DNA from: Sphingobacteriaceae bacterium | GTDB taxonomy: Bacteria > Bacteroidota > Bacteroidia > B-17B0 > Aurantibacillaceae | Assembly: GCA_016709575.1 (NCBI GenBank) | Contig: JADJMM010000011.1 | Location: forward strand, 1 to 64,000 | Length of the DNA stretch: 64,000 nt | Direction: 5' to 3' | Part shown: in pieces, positions 28,493 through 37,819 of the stretch | Numbering within the stretch: position 1 is the stretch's first letter | How the letters are laid out: every line of letters begins with the position of its first letter | Program-made: the position numbers and the translations under genes | Notes under the pieces: generated by a model | Told to the model about the DNA's origin: nothing | What the model saw: only the letters and a program-made list of their open reading frames with translations | Database searches by the model: none

Positions 28493-29315
28493 ATGAAAAA
28501 ATAGTTAAAGTAGGAAATATTGAGTGTGGCGCTAAGGATTTATTCCTTATTTCAGGACCATGCGTAATTGAAGAAGAAAGTATTATGATGAAAACCGCTG
28601 AGAAACTTAAAGAAGTTTCGGAGCGTTTAAAAATAAAAGTGATTTATAAATCGTCTTTCCAAAAAGACAATCGCAGTAGTTTAAAATATTACGACGGTCC
28701 GGGTTTAGCGAAAGGTGTTGCTTTATTAGCGAAAGTAAAGAGCAATTTGGTTTTCCGGTGTTAACCGATATTCATTATCCTGATCAAGCAGCTGCTGCAG
28801 GTGAAGTTTGTGATGTTTTACAAATTCCCGCTTACTTATGTATGCAATCTACTTTATTAGTGGCTGCTGCAAAAACAGGAAAAGTAGTCAACATTAAACA
28901 CGGTCAGTTTTTAGCGCCAGATAACATGAAGCACCCGGTGCAAAAAGTTCTTGAGAGCGGAAACGATAATATTATTTTAACGGAGCGCGGATATACGTTT
29001 GGATACAATGATTTAATTGTTGACCCAAGAAGTTTTTATCATTTAAATAATATTGGATATCCTGTTGTGTTTGACGTAACGCATTGCGTTCGTAAATATG
29101 GTATACCAAGTTCAGATGCAAAAGGTGGCGCCAGAGAATTTTTACCTGTGCTTTCACGAGCAGGTGTAGCTTCAGGTGTTGATGGTGTATTTATTGAAAC
29201 ACATCCTGAGCCCGAAAAAGCATTATGCGATGCTGCTTCACAATTATGCGTTTACGATTTAGACGAATTTTTAAAGCCTCTTCTTGAATTGCATAATGTG
29301 GTGAGGAAGTATTAA
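28493..29315 (+). CDS. kdsA: 3-deoxy-8-phosphooctulonate (KDO-8-P) synthase, two frameshifts
   Basis: Condenses phosphoenolpyruvate with arabinose 5-phosphate to make KDO-8-phosphate for lipopolysaccharide. The ATG at 28493 reads MKK and then stop; one more A gives MKKIVKVGNIECG, the family start. A second missing A near 28738 joins LLAKVK to EQFGFPVLTDIHYPDQAAAAGEV. Restored length is about 274 residues, typical. Motifs: LFLISGPCVIE, KSSFQKDNRSSLKYYDGPGL, VNIKHGQFLAPDNM, VDGVFIETHPEPEKALCD. Both breaks are in short A runs, so assembly error is likely. Confidence 0.93.
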
Positions 29316-29347
29316 AAGTAAAATGCTTCATAAATAATCAATAATAA

Positions 29348-29842
29348 ATGACTTCTGAATTATATAAGCAACTTAATTCAAACATTAAGACCTTATCAAA
29401 GGATGATCTTATAGTTTTTGGTGCCGAAATCTGCAAACAGCTTCTATCCGACTATAAAGCCTTTGAAGAAAAACATAAATGGGGCAATTACTTGCTTCTT
29501 GAAGAAACACTTACAAAAATCACAAAGAAAGAATTGCGGCATTCTGATTTAAAGCCGTTAACAAACAAGATAAAGGAAGTTATTCCGGATACTGAAGATT
29601 TTGGAGACTTTATTAGTAGTTATGCGCTGAATGCTGCTGCTTCTGTTTTGGAATTAATAGAGTATTTATTTGACAATAACAAAGGTCATATTATTAATAT
29701 AAGTGGCTACGCAACAGACAGCGTCGATTTTAAACTTCAGGAAAATAATCCGGGAATTCCGGATAAAGAACTAGAGAATCATCCTTTACTAATTGCTGAA
29801 TTAAACAAACAACTTTCTTTAACAAAAAGCAAGTTCAATTAA
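29348..29842 (+). CDS. DUF416-like conserved protein
   Basis: 164 residues, helical, acidic. The pattern W-x(n)-LLEE near residue 40 and the central SSYALNAAASVLELIEYLFDNN block resemble DUF416 (YjaG-like) proteins of unknown function. It follows kdsA by 32 nt on the same strand and may share its transcript. No signal peptide or membrane helix. The family call is by pattern only. Confidence 0.6.
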   Translation: MTSELYKQLNSNIKTLSKDDLIVFGAEICKQLLSDYKAFEEKHKWGNYLLLEETLTKITKKELRHSDLKPLTNKIKEVIPDTEDFGDFISSYALNAAASVLELIEYLFDNNKGHIINISGYATDSVDFKLQENNPGIPDKELENHPLLIAELNKQLSLTKSKFN

Positions 29843-29879
29843 TTTATGACCATTTAAGGAATGGAAGTAGATAATTAAT

Positions 29880-30601
29880 TTACTTCCCCGCCTCGTAAAT
29901 AGCGGCAACGCCCAATGAAAGCGTTTGAAAGGATGAATTCTTAAATCCGCATTTATTCATTACATCAACAAATTTTTCGTTATTAGGAAAAGCTTTTACA
30001 CTTTCTTGCAAATAAGAATAAGCTCTTGTGTCTTTTGAAAATATCTTTCCTATAAAAGGTGTCCAATAAGTAAAATAAAAATTATACAATTGTTTTATAG
30101 GAAAAGCACGAGGATAAGAAAATTCCAAAATCACAATCTTACCGCCCGGTTTTAATACACGATTTAAATTCGTCAAGCCCTTTTCAAGATTCTCGAAATT
30201 ACGAACACCAAAACCAACTACAATGGCATCGAATGAATTATCAGGAAAATTTACAGTCTCGGCATCGCCTAATTGCAAATCAATTAATTTATCAAGGCTT
30301 TGTTTTTTAATTTCTCTCGTCCAAATTTCATCATCCCTTCTGAAATATCAATACCTATAATTTTTTCAGGATTTAATTTTACACAGGCAATAGCAAAATC
30401 ACCGGTGCCCGTTGCTACATCTAAAATTTGTTTGGGTTGAAGCGCTTGTAATTTCTTAACACATTTCCTTCTCCAACCTTTATGAGTTCCAAACGATAAA
30501 ATACTATTGAGTAAATCATAACGAAAAGCAATGTTATCGAACATATCAGCAACTTGCTCTTTCTTCGAATCGGATGTGTTATAAGGGGTAACTTTAGACA
30601 T
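29880..30601 (-). CDS. ubiE: demethylmenaquinone methyltransferase UbiE/MenG, frameshifted
   Basis: SAM-dependent methyltransferase catalysing the last step of menaquinone synthesis. N-terminal half: VADMFDNIAFRYDLLNSILSFGTHKGWRRK and the SAM-binding loop ILDVATGTGDFAIACV. The frame breaks near 30296; one additional C restores LDKLIDLQLGDAETVNFPDNSFD and the C-terminal half with VLKPGGKIVILEFSYP and the conserved end SLGVAAIYEAGK. Total about 240 residues, as expected. It follows the heptose kinase gene on the same strand, 40 nt apart. Confidence 0.92.
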
Positions 30602-30612
30602 TAGTAGTTTGG

Positions 30613-30640
30613 GTTCTCGCGAAGACGCTAAGACGCAGAG
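30613..30640. repeat. intergenic repeat fragment
   Basis: GTTCTCGCGAAGACGCTAAG followed by ACGCAGAG: a G/C-rich sequence with AGACGC repeated 10 nt apart. It resembles the widely dispersed CTTTGCGTC/CTTAGCGTC-type intergenic repeat of many bacterial genomes, from memory. Confidence 0.4.
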
Positions 30641-30641
30641 A

Positions 30642-31658
30642 TTATTTTACAAAGTCTAATTCAAGTGCTTCGCGTAAAAGCTCTTCTTTGTTAATAGGGA
30701 CAACGCCTATTTCCTGGCAAACAATTCCACCTGCTAAATTCGCAAGTGCAGCTGTGAATACAGGATTGCATTCTAAAGCGCGACATAATGCCGCTACACT
30801 AATTACAGTATCACCTGCTCCGGATACATCCGCAATGTTGCGTACGTGTGCTTCTACGTGTTCCTTTACGCTACGGGAATTGGTTATTACACCTTTATCA
30901 GCCAAGGTCACAAACACTGTATCTAATTTTTGTTTTACCCTGAAACTACTTACAGCGCGTTGTAATTCATTTATGTTTTCACCATCAATATCTAACTTCA
31001 AACCTTCACGTAGTTCTTTTAAATTTGGTTTGAATAATGTTACGCCTTTATATGCATTGAAGTTTTTCTTCTTTGGATCCACACAAGTTGGAATACCTTT
31101 GCTTTTTGCAAATTCAACAACTTTAGAAATTAACTTAGGTGTAATCAATCCTTTATTATAATCTTCAAAAATAATTACATCAATTTTATCGTGACTGATA
31201 ATATAAGAGATAAGCGTAATTAAATTTTGAGTTTCGTCTTGCGTAATGTCTTCTTCTGTTTCTTCATCCACACGAACAACCTGGTAATTATTTCCGATGA
31301 TGCGATTCTTTACTGTTGTAACGCGGTCGCGTGATTTTAAAATGCCTTTCTGACTTAACTTTTGCTGACGTAATAAATCTAAGAATGACATTCCTTCATA
31401 ATCTACACCAATAACAGAACACAAAATTGGATTAGCACCTAATGCTTGAACGTTTAATGCCACGTTAGCCGCACCGCCTAAGCGACGTTCTTTTTTAGTG
31501 ACAGATACAATAGGAACAGGAGCTTCTGGTGAAATGCGCCCTACTTTTCCCCACATATAACTATCTACCATAACGTCGCCAATAATTAAAACGTTAAGGT
31601 TGTTGAACGAACGAAAAATTTCGCGGATGTGTTCTTTTTTTATAGAAAACTTTTTCAT
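30642..31658 (-). CDS. rfaE1: heptose 7-phosphate kinase-type PfkB carbohydrate kinase (RfaE domain I)
   Basis: 338 residues, ribokinase fold. Opening LNVLIIGDVMVDSYMWGKVGRISPEAPVPIVSV and the GGAANVALNVQALGA signature match the kinase domain of HldE/RfaE, which phosphorylates D-glycero-D-manno-heptose 7-phosphate on the route to ADP-heptose for LPS. The PfkB catalytic motif is DVSGAGDTVISVAAL with its aspartate. The adenylyltransferase domain is absent, so a separate RfaE2 would be needed. Its start codon touches the stop of the aminotransferase gene upstream (one-nt overlap at 31658). Confidence 0.85.
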   Translation of the reverse strand: MKKFSIKKEHIREIFRSFNNLNVLIIGDVMVDSYMWGKVGRISPEAPVPIVSVTKKERRLGGAANVALNVQALGANPILCSVIGVDYEGMSFLDLLRQQKLSQKGILKSRDRVTTVKNRIIGNNYQVVRVDEETEEDITQDETQNLITLISYIISHDKIDVIIFEDYNKGLITPKLISKVVEFAKSKGIPTCVDPKKKNFNAYKGVTLFKPNLKELREGLKLDIDGENINELQRAVSSFRVKQKLDTVFVTLADKGVITNSRSVKEHVEAHVRNIADVSGAGDTVISVAALCRALECNPVFTAALANLAGGIVCQEIGVVPINKEELLREALELDFVK

Positions 31659-32854
31659 TATTTTAATTTAGCAAGAGCTTCTTTCATGCGTTTTAAGGCT
31701 TCTCTTAAATTCTCTTCTGAGGTTGCATAAGAAAAACGGATATAATTATCATCACCAAAAGCAGCACCCGGCACTAAAGCTACGTGTGCTTCATCTAATA
31801 AAAACATAGAAATATCAGTAGCATTAGCAATGGTTTTGCCATTGTATGATTTTCCAAAATAATAACTCACTTCCGGAAAAACATAAAATGCACCTTGCGG
31901 CGTATTCGTTTTTAATCCTGGAATTTCTTTCATCAATTGCAATACTAAATCTCTGCGCTTTTGAAACGCATCACGCATTGGTTTAATGTAAGTGTCAAAA
32001 TCCAACTCCATAGCTTTGTGCATTGCCTTCTGAGTAATGCTTGAAGTAGCAGATGTAAATTGTCCTTGCATCTTATCACAAGCTTGCGCTAGCCATTTTG
32101 GAGCAGCTAAAATCCCGCCTCTCCATCCTGTCATCGCAAATCCTTTTGAAACACCGTTAATTAAAATAGTACGTTCTTTAATAAAATCAAATTGCGCCAT
32201 GCACTCGTGACCACCAACAAAATTAATGTGTTCGTAAATCTCGTCGCTGATGATATATAAATCTTCGTGTTTAATAACTTCTTCTGCAATTGCTTTTAAT
32301 TCTGCCTTTGTATAAACAGAACCGGTTGGATTACACGGTGTGCTAAAAATCAGCATGCGTGTTTTTGGTGTGATGTGTTTTTTTAATTGCTCAGGTGTGA
32401 TTTTAAAATCAGATTCAATTGTTGTTGGAATAATGATTGGTTTTGCACCTGCTAATTTTAATAGCTCCAAATAACTTACCCAATATGGTGAAGGAACAAT
32501 AACTTCATCACCTGGATTCAATAAACACAATACGGCGTTGGCAATACTTTGTTTTGCGCCTGTAGAAACAACAATCTCATCAGGTGTATAAGTTACTTTA
32601 TTATCGCGTTTTAATTTATCACAAACAGCTTGACGTAATTCAACATAACCTGATACGTGCGTATAGTAACTGAAATTTTCATCAATTGCTTTTTTAGCTT
32701 CGTCTTTAATAATTTGTGGTGTCGTAAAATCAGGTTCACCCAAACTCAAACTAATGATATCAATTCCTTGAGCTTTTAACTCACGGCTTTTTCTTGCCAT
32801 CGCAATAGTTTGCGATTCACTAATGTCTTTTACGCGTTGTGATAGATATGGCAT
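31658..32854 (-). CDS. PLP-dependent aspartate-type aminotransferase (class I/II)
   Basis: 398 residues. The pattern SLSLGEPDFTTPQIIKDEAKKAI, the tyrosine/aspartate region STPCNPTGSVY, ISDEIYEH and the PLP lysine in INGVSKGFAMTGWRGG match the AspB-type aspartate aminotransferase subgroup, with the substrate arginine near the end (YIRFSYATSEENL). It transfers amino groups between aspartate/glutamate and 2-oxo acids; exact specificity cannot be told. It forms a transcription unit with the heptose kinase and ubiE. Confidence 0.9.
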   Translation of the reverse strand: MPYLSQRVKDISESQTIAMARKSRELKAQGIDIISLSLGEPDFTTPQIIKDEAKKAIDENFSYYTHVSGYVELRQAVCDKLKRDNKVTYTPDEIVVSTGAKQSIANAVLCLLNPGDEVIVPSPYWVSYLELLKLAGAKPIIIPTTIESDFKITPEQLKKHITPKTRMLIFSTPCNPTGSVYTKAELKAIAEEVIKHEDLYIISDEIYEHINFVGGHECMAQFDFIKERTILINGVSKGFAMTGWRGGILAAPKWLAQACDKMQGQFTSATSSITQKAMHKAMELDFDTYIKPMRDAFQKRRDLVLQLMKEIPGLKTNTPQGAFYVFPEVSYYFGKSYNGKTIANATDISMFLLDEAHVALVPGAAFGDDNYIRFSYATSEENLREALKRMKEALAKLK

Positions 32855-32953
32855 AAGCTAAATAGTTTCAGGAACAAATCTATAAAATTGTTTGGTTATA
32901 GGGGCGGTTTTTATCGTTTTTTTTTACTATTTGTCTAAATAAAAACTAAATAA

Positions 32954-33775
32954 TTACTGAGTGATAATTAGACGTTGAGCAGCCTGTTTTCCATTGACAG
33001 AAAGTTTCACAAAATACACACCTTTTGCTAAATCAGAAGGCAAATAAGCCTCTAATAAATGAGCACCTAAAATCTGATTTTCATTGGTAATTTCGGCTAA
33101 TTCTTGTCCTTGTAAATTATAAAGCGCTGCTTTTACATTCGCATTCTCAATTAAATTATAGCTTATTTTAAATTCAGATTTTATTGGGTTTGGATATACA
33201 TTTAATCCCGAAATTCCGCCTATTGTTGCTTCATTTATACCTGCGCTTAAGTCAGGCGTTAGTACAAGCGAGCTAATACCTGGAGTGTCGCCGCCTGTTC
33301 CACCGGTTCCGTCAATTGCGTTACCTGTTGCATAAACTGTTGCTGTTCCAGTTAAGGGCGCTACCCAAACAAATTGAAAAAGCGCAGAACCTGTTCCTGT
33401 TTTCGCTGTAGTATGCGTTACATTTTTACGTGTAACATTTACAATTTGAACGCCCGCTAAAGCTGTTGTAATATTACCTGCATTTGCATTTGAGGAATTC
33501 AATATTTCAGCATCAAAACCAAATTTCGTAAAACTATTATTAGCTACATTTACTGTTACGGTATATGTTTGTCCTGGTATATACTGATTAGCAACAAAAG
33601 CAGGAGAACCTGAAATTGAAACATTAGTTGTTCCGCTACCGCCGCCATGACAAGAAGCGCAGGTTCCTTCGCCGGGAGAACCGGTTTGATTGACGATACC
33701 ACCGCTACTGATAATAAATGCAGTTGTTCCAATAAAAATTATTCCTAATACAGGAAAAGATAAAAATTTTTTCAT
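32954..33775 (-). CDS. secreted T9SS protein with choice-of-anchor V-type domain and CxxCH motif
   Basis: 273 residues from the ATG at 33773-33775, chosen for the signal peptide MKKFLSFPVLGIIFIGTTAF. The mature start GGIVNQTGSPGEGTCASCHGGG has a heme-c-type CASCH (C39, C42, H43), then a beta-sandwich (YTVTVNVANNSFTKFGFDAEIL...) of the kind named choice-of-anchor V, and a Por secretion domain (LNVYPNPIKSEFKISYN...GVYFVKL...RLIITQ). It should be exported by T9SS. A lone heme motif is usual in this family and need not mean electron transfer. Confidence 0.82.
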   Translation of the reverse strand: MKKFLSFPVLGIIFIGTTAFIISSGGIVNQTGSPGEGTCASCHGGGSGTTNVSISGSPAFVANQYIPGQTYTVTVNVANNSFTKFGFDAEILNSSNANAGNITTALAGVQIVNVTRKNVTHTTAKTGTGSALFQFVWVAPLTGTATVYATGNAIDGTGGTGGDTPGISSLVLTPDLSAGINEATIGGISGLNVYPNPIKSEFKISYNLIENANVKAALYNLQGQELAEITNENQILGAHLLEAYLPSDLAKGVYFVKLSVNGKQAAQRLIITQ

Positions 33776-33849
33776 ATCATTAAGTGTTACAACATGCAAT
33801 TTAACATATTATTTCTCTACTTCAAAAAAAATAACACCTCAAAAAGCCT

Positions 33850-33857
33850 TAAATTTG
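33850..33857 (+). promoter_or_regulatory. -7 box (TAAATTTG) of the barrel gene
   Basis: Fits TAnnTTTG, six nt before the ATG at 33864, supporting that start over the upstream in-frame ATG at 33690. Confidence 0.5.
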
Positions 33858-33863
33858 CCTACC

Positions 33864-34580
33864 ATGCAAAGGCACTTTATATACTCTAGTTTAATGACGA
33901 TGTTAAGCTTTTTGGCTTTTGCGCAGCAGCCCACGAACACTACAACTCCCAATTACAAAGGTGGCTCTGAGTACGATTTAAAAAATTATAAAGCTGATCC
34001 GCGTGACCGATTGATTTTAGAAGTGAATTATACCAATTGGATGGGTGCACCAAAAGGAATTAAATCAGATTGGAAATGTATTGGTTTTGCTTTTGCAACT
34101 ATGTTCGATAAACCATTTGGTGGTTCAAGATTCAGTTTAGGTTATGGATTAGGATTTTATGCGCACAATTATAGTTCCAACGCTAATTTTATTTATCAAT
34201 TAGACAGCACAAACTCAACTGTAACAACAGTTCTCGAACCAAAAACCATTCCATACATTGCTAACCGTTATAACGAACGTAGTTTTGAAATACCAATTGA
34301 ATTACGTTTCCGCACAAAAACCGCCACTATGTTTAAAGTTATGCTAGGTGGGAAAATTGGTTATGTTGTTTCTGATTTCAGAAAAACAGATGATGCCGAC
34401 GGGCGTGTTCGCCGCTACAATACACAAAACATTAACCGCTTGCGTTACGGATTAGTTTTTAGAATTGGTGTTGAACAAGTGTGTTTAACTGCCAGCTATT
34501 ATTTAAGTGAAGTGTTTACCAAAAGCGGACCAAAAAACGTCATGCCGTATTCTATTGGTATTGCTATTATTCCATATTAA
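33864..34580 (+). CDS. outer-membrane beta-barrel protein (PorT-like)
   Basis: 238 residues from the ATG at 33864, which gives a signal peptide (MQRHFIYSSLMTMLSFLAFAQ) just after a TAnnTTTG box; an upstream in-frame ATG would run back through the divergent gene. The mature part is a small eight-stranded barrel (LILEVNYTNWMG, RFSLGYGLGFYAHNY, FEIPIELRFRTKTATMFKVMLGGKIGYVV, GLVFRIGVEQVCLTASYYLSEVF), similar in layout to PorT-type outer membrane proteins of Bacteroidota. The next gene starts 5 nt after its stop, so they form an operon. Confidence 0.78.
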   Translation: MQRHFIYSSLMTMLSFLAFAQQPTNTTTPNYKGGSEYDLKNYKADPRDRLILEVNYTNWMGAPKGIKSDWKCIGFAFATMFDKPFGGSRFSLGYGLGFYAHNYSSNANFIYQLDSTNSTVTTVLEPKTIPYIANRYNERSFEIPIELRFRTKTATMFKVMLGGKIGYVVSDFRKTDDADGRVRRYNTQNINRLRYGLVFRIGVEQVCLTASYYLSEVFTKSGPKNVMPYSIGIAIIPY

Positions 34581-34585
34581 ATCTC

Positions 34586-35311
34586 ATGTTTCGTAACATT
34601 AATCTTACCAACGAGCTTAAAAAAACGCGCGTTAAAAAACGTTCGCAGGAAGATGTATTGATTGATGAAGTAAAAAACATTTTAAGTTCTGATTTAATTA
34701 AAGAAAATAAAATTTTAGGCAATCTTAAATTCTATAACAAGAGTTTTGAGTTGTTAGATGAGAGTGAAATTAATTCTTCTCTTGTTTTTAGCTTAGATGA
34801 AATTAAAAACATTTGTATTAAATACCGTTTGCGCTTTTTAGATAGTCAGTTTTACAGAGATGAATTCCCCTACGAAGCTGTTTTAAAAATTAAAGATTTA
34901 AATACTGAGTTTAAAAAAGATTTGAAGGGTTTTAAAATTTTGGCTCAAGCTGAAGCCTTTTCTAAAAAAGAAAAAGACCTTCCGTGTTTATTATTCGCTC
35001 CTACCATTAACGGAAATTTCTATTTAGTACATGGCTGGGGTACCGAATACAAATGGCACCGCAAACCTCTTCTGTTTCCCATTCGTACTTTTGAAACATT
35101 AATGCTTTCGGTGACTACATTCACTTTATTGGTTGACATTTCCATTCCGGTAAGATTCATTACACTTGATGAAAGTGCTCCTTATTGGTGCGGATATAGA
35201 GTTGCGACTTATTTTCATTTACTAATTTTCTTTACCGGTTTTACGGCTTACGCTACTTTTGCTTTCAACAAAAATTTCTCGAAGAGCAATTGGAACGATA
35301 CAAGCGTGTAA
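34586..35311 (+). CDS. conserved membrane protein of unknown function
   Basis: 241 residues. The first 150 are soluble and charged, with a domain around FYNKSFELLDESEINSSLVF...YRLRFLDSQFYRDEFPYEAVLKIKDLN; the last 80 hold two membrane helices (TLMLSVTTFTLLVDISIPV and VATYFHLLIFFTGFTAYATFAF) joined by a short loop. It is encoded 5 nt after the barrel gene. Family not recognised; it is likely conserved within the phylum because the barrel neighbour is. Confidence 0.7.
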   Translation: MFRNINLTNELKKTRVKKRSQEDVLIDEVKNILSSDLIKENKILGNLKFYNKSFELLDESEINSSLVFSLDEIKNICIKYRLRFLDSQFYRDEFPYEAVLKIKDLNTEFKKDLKGFKILAQAEAFSKKEKDLPCLLFAPTINGNFYLVHGWGTEYKWHRKPLLFPIRTFETLMLSVTTFTLLVDISIPVRFITLDESAPYWCGYRVATYFHLLIFFTGFTAYATFAFNKNFSKSNWNDTSV

Positions 35312-35412
35312 TTCCTTCATTTTCACTCTAATTTTACTCCTACAATTCTAAGGTGCTGCCCCTCTTTAAGCACTTGGCCAATTTATCTAATATTGTTTAA
35401 GAGCAATCAACA

Positions 35413-36965
35413 ATGTTTTTAAACAAACCTTCTTCTCAAAAAAAAACATGCTTACTGCATTAGTAGTATTAATTACTTCTATTACGTTTGCTCAAACAGC
35501 AGTTACATTCCCATTCTCCAGCTGGTCGCAAATCAGTTCACCACAATGGCGCGGAAGGACATTTTCAAAAGACGGTTATACTTTTACTAATACACAAGCC
35601 GGTTGTGTTATGTCGGTACGCGTTTCAAAAGCAGGTACTGGCGGTTGTAGCGATGTTGGTTGCAGTGGTACAGGTTGTACCTTAACCAATGACTGCTTTA
35701 CAAATTCAGGCGGAAATTCTGCCAACAATTGTACACCCATAAATCAAGGAACCTCAGTTGAATTTTGTGTTGATTGGGCTAACAAGACTTCTCAAATCAT
35801 TGTCGACATTTCATTTAGTATCCCAATAACTAATCCAAATTTTCAGATTTACGATGTGAACACCAATAATAATTTTGCAGATGATTTAGTTATATCAGCG
35901 GTTAACTGCGCTAGCACAACTATTTTCCCTTCCAGTGTAACAGGAATGGCTGGCGGTACTTCATACAATAGCGGAACCGGAAATATTTATCAAACCAATA
36001 TTAATAACACTTGTCAGGGCAACTGTAGTTCTAATATCACCGTAAATTTTACAGGAACGGTACGTTCTATAAGAATTGTTTATGCATCCAATACAACTAT
36101 TCCTATTGGCAATAATCCCTCTTTTCAATTTATTTATTTAAGACCAATTTCAGGAACCACAGCTTTAGTTCCAAATATCTCGCTTCCTCTTCCCGCATGC
36201 AATAGCAGTAGTATTAGTGTTAATTTAAATGCAAGCGCAACAAATACTACGGGTTCAACTTTCACCTGGTCAACAGGAACAGGAACCATTAATTCAGGAT
36301 CTACTACCTACTCTCCTAATGTGACTAGTCCGGGAACATATACACTTACAGTCACAAACTCAAATGGCTGTTCAAGTTCCGGAAATATTGCTTTAACCCC
36401 TGTTAATTGTGCATTGTTACCAATAGAATTAACGTATTTAACGGCTTCATGTTATAACGACAATGAAATAAGTGTTAACTGGCAAACTGCCACTGAAAAA
36501 AACAACGATTATTTTCTTGTTCAACAGATGAAAGAGGGAGATGATGATTTTATAACTATAGGAAAAATAAAAGGAGCTGGAAATAGCTCTTCACATCGTA
36601 ACTATAATTTCATTGATAAACGAAAAGATACTGAGGAAAAAAGTATAATTTATTACAGATTAAAACAGGTTGATACCGATGGCGGCATACATTACTCGCG
36701 CCTCACTTCTGTAAATAATTGTTCTGAAAATGCATTGCCAAGTATTTTTCCAAATCCTACTGAAGGAACAATTTACTTTAAAAATATTACGGAATCAGAG
36801 AGCTATCAGGTTGAGACATTTAATGCTATTGGCGAAACTATTCTTGCTAAAACAATAACAAAAGAAAATAATGAACTCGATTTGAAAGTTTACGGTAAAG
36901 GAATATATTTTCTAATTCTATCAAATGAAGCGAGGAAAATTCAGAAAAAAATAATCGTTCAATAA
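35413..36965 (+). CDS. secreted T9SS protein with Ig-like repeats, start possibly frameshifted
   Basis: The ATG at 35448 gives a 505-residue protein beginning MLTALVVLITSITFAQ, a signal peptide without basic residues. An upstream ATG at 35413 reads MFLNKPSSQKK and would join it if the nine-A run at 35438-35446 were one base longer, supplying the usual basic N-region. The mature part has a beta domain rich in cysteine (GGCSDVGCSGTGC), an Ig-like/PKD-type repeat (SGSTTYSPNVTSPGTYTLTVTNSNGC), a segment typical of T9SS cargo (LPIELTYLTASCYNDNEISVNWQTATEKNNDYF) and a sorting domain (LPSIFPNPTEGTIYFKN...GKGIYFLIL...KIIVQ). Surface protein, function unknown. Confidence 0.8.
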
Positions 36966-36968
36966 AAT

Positions 36969-37478
36969 TTATTTTGGAGCTTTATAAAGAGGAACTGTAC
37001 TGCAAGGTTCGCCGTACATGATGCTTTTTGCTAATGGCTTAAGTGCTGCAGTTAATTTTACAAATGCATTTGTTGGAACCGGTTTACCACTACAACCCTT
37101 AATTACTATACGGGCATCTTTATATTGAGAGAAATCCATTTTACTCATCGCTTCTTCAAACAAAATATTTTCTAAATCATTCAAACCTCCAAACACAATT
37201 TTTTTTGCTTGTGATTCTAAAGCCAAACTCAATAACATATAAGCCCAGGTTGGAACAATAGCATCATTCGTACAAGTAATGGCGACTAATTTGTTTTTGT
37301 ACTTAGCCCAGTCTTCATTCTTTATAAACTCACGGAAATCCTTCTCTTTTAAAATCAATTCCTGAAACAACAATGGTTTTACATCCAACAACACACGATC
37401 CCCTTCAGGATAAAATTCCTCAAGGTCGATGGTGATTAATCCACTGTTCGATACTTTATTTACAATTTCGTCTGACAT
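36969..37478 (-). CDS. DUF2480 protein
   Basis: 169 residues, matching the Bacteroidota DUF2480 family that follows suf genes in many genomes (LITIDLEEFYPEGDRVLLDVKPLLFQELILKEKDFREF..., LVAITCTNDAIVPTWAYMLL..., VIKGCSGKPVPTNAFVKLT). Conserved cysteines in ITCTND and KGCSGK suggest a metal or Fe-S role, but the function is unknown. It begins one nt after the MIP18-like gene stop, so it is the last gene of the suf operon. Its stop is 3 nt from that of the convergent T9SS gene. Confidence 0.9.
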   Translation of the reverse strand: MSDEIVNKVSNSGLITIDLEEFYPEGDRVLLDVKPLLFQELILKEKDFREFIKNEDWAKYKNKLVAITCTNDAIVPTWAYMLLSLALESQAKKIVFGGLNDLENILFEEAMSKMDFSQYKDARIVIKGCSGKPVPTNAFVKLTAALKPLAKSIMYGEPCSTVPLYKAPK

Positions 37479-37479
37479 G

Positions 37480-37809
37480 TTACATGAATCCTAATTCTAA
37501 TTGAGCTACTTCACTCATCATTTCTTTTGTCCAGGTAGGTTCAAAAGTTAATTTTAAGGTTGCTGATTTTATTCCCTTCACCAACTTACATTTATTTTCT
37601 ACTTCAGCAGGCAAACTTTCCGCCACCGGACAATTCGGAGATGTTAACGTCATTGTAATTTTCAATTCGTTCTCATCATTTAAATCTAATTCATAAATTA
37701 ATCCCAATTCCCATACATCCACAGGAATTTCCGGATCGAAGCAGGTTTTAATCTCATCGATTACATTCTGCATTAATTCGGTGTTCTTTGTTATAATGAT
37801 TGCTGCCAT
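37480..37809 (-). CDS. MIP18/DUF59 Fe-S assembly protein (SufT-like)
   Basis: 109 residues. The pattern IKTCFDPEIPVDVWELGLIYELDLND and ITMTLTSPNCPVAESLPAEV, with the conserved cysteine in PNCPV, is the DUF59 domain found in SufT and PaaD, which helps mature Fe-S proteins. It belongs to the suf operon tail, between sufE and the DUF2480 gene, but is separated from sufE by the anomalous 37.82-38.19 kb block. The ATG at 37809 is kept because the family starts with a short leader before the helix. Confidence 0.9.
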   Translation of the reverse strand: MAAIIITKNTELMQNVIDEIKTCFDPEIPVDVWELGLIYELDLNDENELKITMTLTSPNCPVAESLPAEVENKCKLVKGIKSATLKLTFEPTWTKEMMSEVAQLELGFM

Positions 37810-37819
37810 TCAGTGGTGA

